Of a stretch of DNA of 64,000 nt, positions 55,773 to 64,000 are shown one piece after another (positions within the stretch are counted from its first letter, which is position 1; each line of letters opens with the position of its first letter). Origin of the DNA: Candidatus Caenarcanales bacterium (GTDB taxonomy: Bacteria > Cyanobacteriota > Vampirovibrionia > 2-02-FULL-35-15). The stretch lies in NCBI GenBank assembly GCA_020050435.1, contig JAGVKQ010000030.1:1-64000 (forward strand). Reading direction: 5' to 3'. A program made the position numbers and the translations under genes. The notes below the pieces were generated by a model. That model worked only from the letters and a program-made list of their open reading frames with translations. It was not told the origin of the DNA and ran no database searches.

Positions 55773-55780
55773 ATATACAG

Positions 55781-56866
55781 ATGTTAAATAAAATCAAAGA
55801 AAAAATTCTAAACAAAGAAAGAATTACTTTTGAAGAAGGAGTTTCTTTATATAAACATCCAAATCTTTTAGAAATTGGTGAATTAGGAAGATTAGCTCGT
55901 GAAGTAAAAGCTGGACCTGAAAAAGCAAAATGGGTTTATTGGAATAAAAACTTACACTTAAATCCGACCAATGTATGTATTGGGCGTTGTAATTTTTGTG
56001 CATTTGCAAAACTCCCTGGTGAAGAAGGTGGATGGACTTACACCACAGCTGAATCTCTGGAAAGGGTAGCAAAAGGTGTAAAAGCTGGAGCTAAAGAAGT
56101 TCATATTGTCGGAGGATTAAATCCTAAAGCAGCACTCCCATATTACACAGATCTTTTAAAAGCTATAAAAAAAGAATTTCCTAAATTACATTTAAAAGCA
56201 TTTACAGCAGTAGAAATAGAATTTTTCAGCAAGCTTACTAAATTGAGTTTTGAAGAAACTTTAAAACAGTTAATGGACGCTGGATTAAATAGTATGCCTG
56301 GTGGTGGAGCAGAAATATTTTCTAAATCCGTTCGTGATGACACTTGTCCAGATAAAATACCAGCGGACAAATGGATGGAAATCCATGGCATAGCTCATAA
56401 GCTTGGGTTAAAAACAAATGCCACTATGCTAGCTGGAATCGGTGAAAATGTAGAAGATAGAATAGATCACATGATTCAGCTGCGAGATCAACAGGATAAA
56501 TCGGGTGGATTCCAAACTTTCATCCCACTTAGTTGCCACTATGAAGACACAGAAATAGCCGGTACAGTTCAACCTATAACTGCATTTGATGAATTGAAAA
56601 ATATTGCTGTATCCAGGATTATGCTAGATAATTTTGATCATATAAAAGCCTATTGGATTCAATTAGGTGTAGGTGTGGCCCAGATAGGTTTACAGTTTGG
56701 TGCTGATGACTTAGATGGCACTGTTCAGGAAGAGAGCATAACCCATGCTGCTGGAGCTAAGAAACGTGGTCTTGAAAAGAATTTCATTCAAAATCTTATA
56801 GAGGATGCTGGATTTATCCCTGTAGAGAGAGACACTATTTATAATGTACTAAACATAACAGTATAA
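55781..56866 (+). CDS. mqnE: Aminofutalosine synthase (radical SAM, menaquinone pathway)
   Basis: The 361-residue radical-SAM enzyme acts in the futalosine route to menaquinone, joining SAM's adenosyl radical to the MqnA product. The CxxxCxxC cluster motif is CIGRCNFC (about 67-74) after LHLNPTNV. Further family wording includes EVHIVGGLNPK, LKAFTAVEIEFF, MDAGLNSMPGGGAEIFSKSVRDD, ATMLAGIGE, and QTFIPLSCHYEDTEI. The SMPGGGAEIF and FIPL signatures favour MqnE over MqnC or the F420 enzyme CofH, which are related. The other mqn genes are outside the window. Menaquinone would be the electron acceptor for the complex I represented by nuoA. Confidence 0.9.
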   Translation: MLNKIKEKILNKERITFEEGVSLYKHPNLLEIGELGRLAREVKAGPEKAKWVYWNKNLHLNPTNVCIGRCNFCAFAKLPGEEGGWTYTTAESLERVAKGVKAGAKEVHIVGGLNPKAALPYYTDLLKAIKKEFPKLHLKAFTAVEIEFFSKLTKLSFEETLKQLMDAGLNSMPGGGAEIFSKSVRDDTCPDKIPADKWMEIHGIAHKLGLKTNATMLAGIGENVEDRIDHMIQLRDQQDKSGGFQTFIPLSCHYEDTEIAGTVQPITAFDELKNIAVSRIMLDNFDHIKAYWIQLGVGVAQIGLQFGADDLDGTVQEESITHAAGAKKRGLEKNFIQNLIEDAGFIPVERDTIYNVLNITV

Positions 56867-56913
56867 TTTCTTATTAATTTGAAATATAAGCCTTTATTAA
56901 ATCTTTAAAATAG

Positions 56914-56919
56914 TAAAAT
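56914..56919 (+). promoter_or_regulatory. -10-like hexamer of the 554-residue gene
   Basis: TAAAAT lies 8 bases before the ATG at 56928, with no ribosome-binding site and only a weak -35. The spacing is the same as at mqnE and thrC. Confidence 0.35.
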
Positions 56920-56927
56920 TCTTCTTA

Positions 56928-58592
56928 ATGAGATTATCAAACTATTTAGGCTCTTTAGCGAGCAGGATGTTTGGTTTACGAACATCCTCTAAAGTGAAGA
57001 GAACTACTGTCAGTGATGAAGTAGATAAAATATTAGATTGTATAAATAATAGGCCAAAGCCCCCTGTAGGATTAACAAGAAGAGATTTTAATCAAACCAG
57101 TGCTTCTCTTACTGCTGGGACGATGATTCCAGACATGCCCATTGATCCAGCTTTACTTGAAGCAGCCAAAGAAGTAAAAGAAAAAGTCTTACCTAGCATA
57201 ACTAACCCAAAGTTTAGAGAATTTTTATTTGATGAAATTGTAAACTTAGCTTTTAATAAAAAGTACAGTCCAAAGACTGAAATATTTTACCCTGGCACTA
57301 AAGACTTTCCAGGTGAAACTCGTCCTTATGAAAGACTTACTCCACCTGTTTGTGAAAGAGATATTCATTTTCCACTTAGAGATTTTACAAATTTAGATGG
57401 GATGTTTAGTAAATTAGAAACATCAGTTAATGTGGAAAATATCCTTTCCCCAGGGCACACTAGTGATGATGATATTCCTGGTCCATTTGCATGGGGTTAT
57501 CCGGTGAATTTTGAACATGTAAAAAATTGTCCTTATTGTCTTGGGAAATGGTCTGAAAGCTGGATAACACTTTCAAAAGAATACGAGAAATTGTTAGTAC
57601 CATTTGAAGAAGCAGTTACATCATTTCTTCAAGTCCTTCCCTCTATACCAAACTCAGAAATAATTTCAGGATTTACGACAGGAATGGAAGAAGAGAAAAC
57701 CCCTAAATTTTATGACAGCATTATCCATAGATTTGTAACGTCTGAATACTTCAGAGAAAATCATAATTTTGATAACGTTCCAGATGAAGGTGAGATGAGA
57801 AAATTAGTTCATAGTTTTATTGAAACCACACCGAGAGATGAGTTCAATGAAGTAATCACTGAAAAATTACAATCAGGGATTGAGATTTATAAAAGATGGA
57901 TGGGGGATCTTACTCCTGCCATACAACAAATCCAATCAAAAGGATTGTCAGAACTTTTAGAGAAATTTAGACCTAAGGCTATCAAACAAAATGAAGATGA
58001 AGTTAATGATAAAGTGGAATTTATTAAAAACAGAATCAGGCAAGTCTTAAAAGGAAAAGAAGATTTCAAAGGAACACTTTTAATTTTTCAATTTAGTTCT
58101 GAAATGGATGATTTTAAGTTAATAAAAGAGGTTTTAAATGAACAGGGAAATGAGATCTTCAGAAAAAACATGAGAGTTATAAGGGTGCCAGATGACCATT
58201 CGTCATATGACACTCTTTATAGAGCATTAGAATATGCTTACAGAAATGCTGATAGAAAAGATGACAATTTAGCTATAGCATTTCAATCCAATAATTCAAA
58301 ATGTACTCATTCACCAGAGTTACAAGCTTTATATGACTATGAGGTTTACTTACTTCATGAAGTAACAAATTACATAAACTTAAATAAGCAACAAAAAGTT
58401 AAATTTCTAACTGCTCCAAGGTATGAAGATAGGGAAAATGATGATGAAGAGAAAACTTTATCTTATTCAGACTTTTTTATACAATGGCTTAATTCTATAG
58501 AAGAGGAAAGATCACCCATACCGGTATCAGCCACACTGGTAATGGAAGACAGAATATCAAGAATTATCAGTGAAAGATATAGAGATCGTTAA
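56928..58592 (+). CDS. Unknown 554-residue protein with twin-arginine-like motif
   Basis: Residues 50-55 read TRRDFN, a twin-arginine-like motif after a 49-residue lead, followed by only a weakly hydrophobic stretch (QTSASLTAGTMIPDMP). This lead resembles, but is poorer than, the one in the protein at 44806-47730. The body contains a CPYC pair (KNCPYCLGKWSESW, near 204), then mostly acidic helical sequence. The last third has an alpha/beta look (LLIFQFSSEMDDFKLIKEVL, DNLAIAFQSNN). No family is recognised. If the motif works, it is a folded Tat cargo; otherwise it is cytoplasmic. Confidence 0.6.
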   Translation: MRLSNYLGSLASRMFGLRTSSKVKRTTVSDEVDKILDCINNRPKPPVGLTRRDFNQTSASLTAGTMIPDMPIDPALLEAAKEVKEKVLPSITNPKFREFLFDEIVNLAFNKKYSPKTEIFYPGTKDFPGETRPYERLTPPVCERDIHFPLRDFTNLDGMFSKLETSVNVENILSPGHTSDDDIPGPFAWGYPVNFEHVKNCPYCLGKWSESWITLSKEYEKLLVPFEEAVTSFLQVLPSIPNSEIISGFTTGMEEEKTPKFYDSIIHRFVTSEYFRENHNFDNVPDEGEMRKLVHSFIETTPRDEFNEVITEKLQSGIEIYKRWMGDLTPAIQQIQSKGLSELLEKFRPKAIKQNEDEVNDKVEFIKNRIRQVLKGKEDFKGTLLIFQFSSEMDDFKLIKEVLNEQGNEIFRKNMRVIRVPDDHSSYDTLYRALEYAYRNADRKDDNLAIAFQSNNSKCTHSPELQALYDYEVYLLHEVTNYINLNKQQKVKFLTAPRYEDRENDDEEKTLSYSDFFIQWLNSIEEERSPIPVSATLVMEDRISRIISERYRDR

Positions 58593-58617
58593 AAATATAG
58601 TCCATATTTACATAAAG

Positions 58618-58626
58618 TGTTATAAT
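58618..58626 (+). promoter_or_regulatory. Extended -10 of the DUF1285-like gene
   Basis: TGTTATAAT ends 11 bases before the ATG at 58638, the same arrangement as TGTTATACT before 8325. Transcription should start about 4-5 bases before the codon. Confidence 0.55.
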
Positions 58627-58637
58627 ATATTTCTGAA

Positions 58638-59024
58638 ATGGAAAATCCCCACATAAAAATAGATATAGAGGGAGACTTATATTTTGATGGTAATAAACTT
58701 ACCCACGATAAGATTATTGAATTTTTTAAAAAGCTTGACTATGAAAAACTAGATGACTCTACATATCAGCTTAAATGGCATCAAAATAACATTACACAAA
58801 GAATAAATATAATTCCTGAAGACACTCTTTTTATTGTAAAAGATGTGGTTAAAGAGGGTAGTGAAATAAAGCTTATTTTAAATGATGAAACTCTTGAAAA
58901 GTTAGATACATCTACACTAGAGTTTATTGGAAATATTCCTTATGCCATGATTAAACGTGGAAGAATAAAAGCCAGATTTAATAGACATGCTGCATTTAGG
59001 CTAGGCTCAGCAATATTAGGATAA
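58638..59024 (+). CDS. DUF1285-like protein
   Basis: The 128-residue product shows a pattern like DUF1285: a first strand IDIEGDLYFDGNKLTHDKIIEFFKKLD, then TYQLKWHQNNITQRINIIPEDTLFIVKDV, and a last block NIPYAMIKRGRIKARFNRHAAFRLGSAIL in which the PYxxIxxGxxARxxRxxxxxL order is kept. The function of that family is unknown. There is no signal peptide or membrane span. The gene has an extended -10 element and apparently no leader. A profile search should confirm or reject the family. Confidence 0.55.
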   Translation: MENPHIKIDIEGDLYFDGNKLTHDKIIEFFKKLDYEKLDDSTYQLKWHQNNITQRINIIPEDTLFIVKDVVKEGSEIKLILNDETLEKLDTSTLEFIGNIPYAMIKRGRIKARFNRHAAFRLGSAILG

Positions 59025-59280
59025 GATCAAAAACAATATTAAATAAATTTAATGTCGTCTTATTGGCAGTATTTATGGGCTTTTAAGCTTAAATAATGCT
59101 TAAGAACTAGGTTAAACCTTGCTTTTTTAGCAATAATCGAAATGGCTATATAAATCTTATTTAAGAACACTTTTTATAGATATGACCAGCACCCCACTCC
59201 ACAGGCTTTTAGTAATTTCTTTTGAGAAGTTATTTTAGGGCCAATTTTAGAAATTAAGCAATTTTAGGTAAAACTTTAAA
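59025..59280. other. Spacer before the giant open frame
   Basis: The 256 bases are AT-rich. The only structure I see is the small inverted repeat AGCTTAAATAATGCTTAAG near 59088. No RNA gene is recognised. Confidence 0.4.
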
Positions 59281-62200
59281 ATGAGTAATGAAATTCCACG
59301 CAGAATCCATCAGCCTTCAGAAAATTTAATGGCTTTGAGAGAAGTAATAGCTCATGCTCGTGCAACAGGAAAATCAATAGATGCAAATACTCAGAAAGCA
59401 TTAGATCGAGGATTAATAAGACAAGATCTCAGTAAAATTCCGGAGGAAAAAGAAATAAGTGAAGAAAAGCGTCAAGAAACCTTTCGTTTTATGATGGCTA
59501 GATTTGGAATACTTACTAGAGCTTGTCCTGCTGGAAGCGAAAGTGAACAATGTCTTTTTGAAGAAGGTTTTATAGATAAAGTTTTAGAACACTATGACAT
59601 AGAATATTTCTATGCAAAAGAAGGGATTTCTAGAGCGGGTTTAACAGAAAAAGATAAAGACCCAGGATCTAATGACACCACTCCTTTTACTACTGATGAA
59701 AATGGGCACAACCCACATCATGTATACATTTTAAAAGATAAAAAAAATGGAGTAAAGTTCTTTTTTGGACCAGATGATTTAGAAACACTTTTTAAAGATA
59801 AGAATCATTTAATAGAAAGAGCTATCGTTTTTCATTTACAAGAACAAAGACAAAGAGGAGTTAAATTTCATAAGTCAAGGTTAAATCAATTAGAAAAAGT
59901 TTTATTAATCTCTACTAAATCCACTGAACCAAAAAAATCTGAATTCAAAAAAACAATAGATGAATTAAAAAAGATTAAAAATGATTATTTCACTGATACT
60001 GATTTTGAAAAATCTGATAAATTGATTGCTGATTTCAGTACTGTGTGGGATACTCACTGGACAAATGCAGGAAAAGATGATGCCTGGCTAGAAGACCATA
60101 ACTTAGATCATTTCTTAACAGCTATGAAAGAAATTAACAGAAATAATGTTAGAAAGAATCCAGATGTTTTAAGCTTGCTAAATCCTGACACAGCGACAAT
60201 ACAAAAAGAATTAAATACAAGTTTTGCTTTTATTAGACTTGGTCCTTTAGGTGAGCCTAATGAACTTAGTGACAAAGCAGTAGAACTTATAACCAGTACA
60301 TTTAATAAGTTAAGAAATGAGCAAACACTCTGTCACATTGGAGAAGAAAATGTAAATGGAGAAGATGGGAAAAGCTCAGCAGCAACAGCAAAACACCCAT
60401 TGGCTACGGTTAAGGGACAAGCATCTCTTTATGTAGCAGAAGCTCTAATTAAAGCCTCACCTGCCCCTAAAGTATTAAATGTTTCACTAGCCACACCTGG
60501 TCCATTGTCAGCTATTTTAAAAGATCTTACAGGAGGTGATGCTGTAACAGTTACTGATATTTGTACTCGTAAAGATGAACACACTCCAGCAGAGACATTT
60601 GATGTAGTAGTAGCAAATCATATCTTCCATAAGATGACAGGTAAAAAAGAAGAAGTTATAAATAATCTTATAGAAATCAGAAAAGCTATGACTAAAGATT
60701 CTACTCTTATGGTCACCATGCCACAACAGCATCAAATGGCTAAAAGTAAATTCGGAGAGATCTTTACAAGAGCTGGCTTCAAATTAGAACACCCTCCAGA
60801 AATAGAAAGAAATACACCCACTCCTGCTTATCATGAATTAACAGCAAATAACGCTGCAGCAAAAGGCATTGTAAATAAAGCATTTGAGGTTTGCACATTG
60901 AGATTAGACACTGAACTTTCAGAAAAACAAATTAGAGAAAATTTAAATGGTTTACCAGGTAATTTCTTTGAGACTAAAAATCCTGCACAAAATGGCACAT
61001 ATGGTTCCAGGGAAATACTTCCAGAATATATTTTACGAATAGATTACCTTAAAGCATTAGCAGTATTAAATGCCAGTGCTATTGCTCAGGAATTTATTGC
61101 CACAGATTCAAGACCAGTTACCAGAGCAAATATTATTCAAAATCATGAAGCACAATTTGAAGAGTCACTAGCAGCACTTCAATATTTCAGTACTACTGAT
61201 CATGGTGGAATAGATTTATTAACTGAATTCCAAAAAGATAAATTGGCTGGAGTTATTCATGCATATGATGAAAGATTTTTACCAACTTTAAGTTCTACAC
61301 AGGTAGACTTCGTCCAACGTAGCGCACATCTTATAACTACTGAAATAGAAGATTTACCACCTCATCTACATGGGATTCTAAGATCTGGTTCTAGTAGTCA
61401 AGGAGATAGATGTACTTTATGGGATGCCTACCAAGCAGAAAAAGCACACAGATCAAGCCCGCCTCAAACAAGTGTTTTAAATCAAATAAGACCCAGACAA
61501 ACACTTGCAGAAAAAGTTAAATATGCATTTGAAAAAAGACTGGAAATATATAAAAATTATGATAGGGGTGAACTACCAGAAATAATTCATAATTTAAATC
61601 CAAAAGATAGAAGTAAAATGGTTTCTATAGGAGAATTACCTACAGGTAGAGTTCAAGTCATCCCAAATAGCATTCCAGATGCTGAAATAGCTCTTAGCTT
61701 TTTAGGATTAGATAAGTCAGGCATCTGCTCCACACTAGTTATCGACAAAGATAGAAATTCTTCTGCATACGTATTCCCATCACAGCTAGTAAAAAATAAT
61801 GAGCTAAGTTCATATTTTAAAAATGATGGAACTGATCAGTTTACAATTAGATTAAACGCCTTTAAAAGCAATACAAACTTTACTAATCAAATGTTAGCAG
61901 GCACAGAGATTCCGATAGAAAGAATTAATGGCTTAATAAGTGGGCAGCTAGAACCATTTCGTGCAGAAGTAGAAATCTTAGCCCATAGATTTTATGTGAC
62001 ACCTGTGGTATTAGATCCACTCTATGAATATCGCGAAAATAAACCAGAGCCCACTCCACTTCCTCCTACTCCTAAGCCACAGCTCCTTTTACTTGGTCCT
62101 AAAACTCTTTTAGGCTTACCATTTCATAAATTAACTTCAGTTTCTAACACCACAGATCAAACCCCACCTGTAGATCCCACAAGCTCTACCACAACCAAAG

Positions 62201-64000
62201 TAAACACCACTCCAATAACACTTAAGTGTCCTTTATCTGAAATAGAAATAACTGTAGAACCAAATGAAGATGGATCCTTCAAGAGAAAAGACATATCAGA
62301 TTTCGTAGAAGAGTCGCTAGCAGCTTTAGAGTTTGCTACCCAAAACAAACATTTAGAAGATGAGATTGTAACGGGGAGATGCATTCAAATAATTAAAGCT
62401 TTATGGGACGAGAAATTTGTACTCAGTCTAAATAGAGATCAATTAGATTATTTAACTACTATTCTTCAATCAAACATAAGATCTAACCGGTCTGTAACCA
62501 TAGAAAGTCTATCAAAACGAACTCATGACAGAAGAGGTAGTTTAATAAAGAAATTCAGGACTCTATTATCAGAAAGAATAGCAAATGTCATCTCTAAAAA
62601 AAGAATTGATGCTACAAGTGGATTAGGTAATTCTGATCTAAATGATATAACCGCTGCTCTATCAAGAATAGGAAAACTACCCGCCCATGTAAGTACTGGT
62701 AATAAAAGCAAATCATTATATTCCAAAATTGCGGAATTTAATAGAACTCATTTAATTGCACCTAGAAGACTATTAACACCAGAACATGTAACTCAGCTAT
62801 TTACAGATAAAACACCAGTAGGGGAAAGAATTAACTGCTTAAGTAATAATGAAAACTATTCACATATTGGACTTAAACATTTTTTTATTGATTTTTTAAA
62901 AACCACCTACAATATGCCGCAGCAAACTACAGAAGATACATATACTATTGTAGATTCTGTTTGCAACGGAATAAACCTTCTTGAATTACAAAGACCTACA
63001 GTGTTTTTACTTTCAAGGTTTTTTGGAGTGCACCCCACTGACATAGATCCAACAGATCTAAATCCATTAACAGATTTCCCAGTGTTTGCAACTCCTCCAG
63101 CTGGACCACCACCTCCCCCAGCTAATCCTACTCCCCCATCAGCCCCTACACCACCAGCAACTGGGAGTGTTAACTTTGCAGCATTAGGTGCAGTGTCAAA
63201 AGAAGAATTAGTAGCATTACTTAATAGCAGAGATTCTTACAAACCATTAGATTTTGCATCTATAGATGAAAGAATAGAATTATATAGAAAACTTCCAGGA
63301 AACCATACAGGAAGAAGGGATATAAATGAAGCTGTTTTAGTAGAGTTAGCGTTAGGGTTTGTTGAAAAACACTTAGAAAATCAAGGAAGAACTATACCTG
63401 AAATTAATGCTCTTTATCTTTCAATTATGGAAAGCTGGGATTTAAAACTTGATTTAACATTATCTACTGAAAACAAAGAGAAGTTAATTCAATTACTAAC
63501 AGAGAAAATACCAACATCTCATAAAGTAACAATAACAGAGAGTGTTGATGTAATGGGAGAGATTACAAAAAATTCAATTACTAGTATCGAACAACATGGA
63601 AGTAGTAGTTTGGTTTTCAAAAGATCTAATTTAGCAACTAGATTAGATTTTACAATACAAGCACACTTAGGGCAGATAGGAGATGATTTAACTATCGATC
63701 CAAACAAATATCTTAAAGGACATCCATTTTACGAATTATTTGAATACACCATTCCTGCCAACTCCCCACCTCTTAGCAATCATTCATTAATATCTGTAAG
63801 TGGAGATCCCAGAAGCTTAGGGCATACAGTCCATACCGTGCCAGCTGTAGTTATCCCGCACAATGAATTAACTCTAAGATATAACCTATTGCATAGTGCT
63901 AGAGAAAGAGTTCTCGCTCATTGTGCAAATAATAATGTAACTCCTTTTGGTTTATATAATCAAATAATTACAAAACATCCTGAAGCTCAAACCCAAGTAC
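59281..64000 (+). CDS. Giant protein, 3' end beyond the window, with a methyltransferase-like region
   Basis: The frame is open from the ATG at 59281 to the right edge: at least 1573 codons with no stop, so the gene is partial at its 3' end. The N-terminal 380 residues are helical and charged. Residues about 385-520 look like a class I SAM-methyltransferase fold: APKVLNVSLATPGPLSAIL, VTVTDICTRKDE, ETFDVVVANHIFHKM, and STLMVTMPQQH. The glycine-rich SAM loop is degenerate, so activity is doubtful. Two Pro/Thr-rich linkers (near 925 and 1275) separate further helical segments. No signal peptide is seen. It does not carry the I(K/R)PW modules. Unknown function. Confidence 0.8.
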   Translation, partial: MSNEIPRRIHQPSENLMALREVIAHARATGKSIDANTQKALDRGLIRQDLSKIPEEKEISEEKRQETFRFMMARFGILTRACPAGSESEQCLFEEGFIDKVLEHYDIEYFYAKEGISRAGLTEKDKDPGSNDTTPFTTDENGHNPHHVYILKDKKNGVKFFFGPDDLETLFKDKNHLIERAIVFHLQEQRQRGVKFHKSRLNQLEKVLLISTKSTEPKKSEFKKTIDELKKIKNDYFTDTDFEKSDKLIADFSTVWDTHWTNAGKDDAWLEDHNLDHFLTAMKEINRNNVRKNPDVLSLLNPDTATIQKELNTSFAFIRLGPLGEPNELSDKAVELITSTFNKLRNEQTLCHIGEENVNGEDGKSSAATAKHPLATVKGQASLYVAEALIKASPAPKVLNVSLATPGPLSAILKDLTGGDAVTVTDICTRKDEHTPAETFDVVVANHIFHKMTGKKEEVINNLIEIRKAMTKDSTLMVTMPQQHQMAKSKFGEIFTRAGFKLEHPPEIERNTPTPAYHELTANNAAAKGIVNKAFEVCTLRLDTELSEKQIRENLNGLPGNFFETKNPAQNGTYGSREILPEYILRIDYLKALAVLNASAIAQEFIATDSRPVTRANIIQNHEAQFEESLAALQYFSTTDHGGIDLLTEFQKDKLAGVIHAYDERFLPTLSSTQVDFVQRSAHLITTEIEDLPPHLHGILRSGSSSQGDRCTLWDAYQAEKAHRSSPPQTSVLNQIRPRQTLAEKVKYAFEKRLEIYKNYDRGELPEIIHNLNPKDRSKMVSIGELPTGRVQVIPNSIPDAEIALSFLGLDKSGICSTLVIDKDRNSSAYVFPSQLVKNNELSSYFKNDGTDQFTIRLNAFKSNTNFTNQMLAGTEIPIERINGLISGQLEPFRAEVEILAHRFYVTPVVLDPLYEYRENKPEPTPLPPTPKPQLLLLGPKTLLGLPFHKLTSVSNTTDQTPPVDPTSSTTTKVNTTPITLKCPLSEIEITVEPNEDGSFKRKDISDFVEESLAALEFATQNKHLEDEIVTGRCIQIIKALWDEKFVLSLNRDQLDYLTTILQSNIRSNRSVTIESLSKRTHDRRGSLIKKFRTLLSERIANVISKKRIDATSGLGNSDLNDITAALSRIGKLPAHVSTGNKSKSLYSKIAEFNRTHLIAPRRLLTPEHVTQLFTDKTPVGERINCLSNNENYSHIGLKHFFIDFLKTTYNMPQQTTEDTYTIVDSVCNGINLLELQRPTVFLLSRFFGVHPTDIDPTDLNPLTDFPVFATPPAGPPPPPANPTPPSAPTPPATGSVNFAALGAVSKEELVALLNSRDSYKPLDFASIDERIELYRKLPGNHTGRRDINEAVLVELALGFVEKHLENQGRTIPEINALYLSIMESWDLKLDLTLSTENKEKLIQLLTEKIPTSHKVTITESVDVMGEITKNSITSIEQHGSSSLVFKRSNLATRLDFTIQAHLGQIGDDLTIDPNKYLKGHPFYELFEYTIPANSPPLSNHSLISVSGDPRSLGHTVHTVPAVVIPHNELTLRYNLLHSARERVLAHCANNNVTPFGLYNQIITKHPEAQTQV

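Overview
The window is AT-rich DNA from a Gram-negative-type bacterium that I cannot name with certainty. A TonB/ExbB/ExbD energising module, an MCE (MlaD-type) lipid-transport protein and TatC point to a cell with an outer membrane. NuoA and aminofutalosine synthase (mqnE) point to menaquinone-linked respiration. A DUF2227-type protein of a kind common in cyanobacteria, and dispersed palindromes of a kind abundant in cyanobacterial genomes, make a non-photosynthetic relative of the Cyanobacteria (Melainabacteria/Vampirovibrionia) my best guess. That is an inference, not a proof. I saw no tRNA gene, CRISPR array, transposase or phage gene.

Positions 1-24,040 are a compact, mostly housekeeping region. 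It holds the end of a calcium-binding-repeat protein, an orphan nuoA, an AIM24-family protein, a TPR protein, gmk-rpoZ-coaBC with two small genes attached, several secreted or membrane proteins, thrC, purQ, a secreted subtilisin-like protease directly behind a cyclic-di-GMP-I riboswitch, a RidA-family protein, tonB-exbB-exbD, proB-tatC, trpC, an ATP sulfurylase gene, mlaD, panE and ilvA. Convergent genes often abut or overlap by 4-71 bases.

Positions 24,047-47,730 are a one-directional (minus-strand) block of eight very large genes with no function I recognise. Seven of them (24,047-44,694) are diverged paralogues. They share an N-terminal segment, usually three copies of a roughly 100-residue module marked by an I(K/R)xW...W motif, a segment resembling GLGxLD...YxFTRxxFxxW, and a C-terminal helical module. 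One carries a long Arg/Pro-rich and Ala/Glu-rich insertion. The eighth carries a twin-arginine signal. This block is the best candidate for an undescribed system. ilvA and panE lie immediately downstream in the same direction.

Positions 47,833-59,024 hold queA and a family 2 glycosyltransferase with overlapping divergent start codons, an isolated 23S rRNA gene without 16S or 5S beside it, several small unknown genes, mqnE, and a protein with a twin-arginine-like motif. From 59,281 a very large open reading frame runs off the right edge.

Two genome-wide habits show up. First, several families of short palindromic or inverted repeats sit between genes and, unusually, in frame inside essential genes (queA, trpC, ilvA). 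Second, several genes have a -10-like hexamer only 6-11 bases before the ATG and no ribosome-binding site, as expected for leaderless mRNAs.
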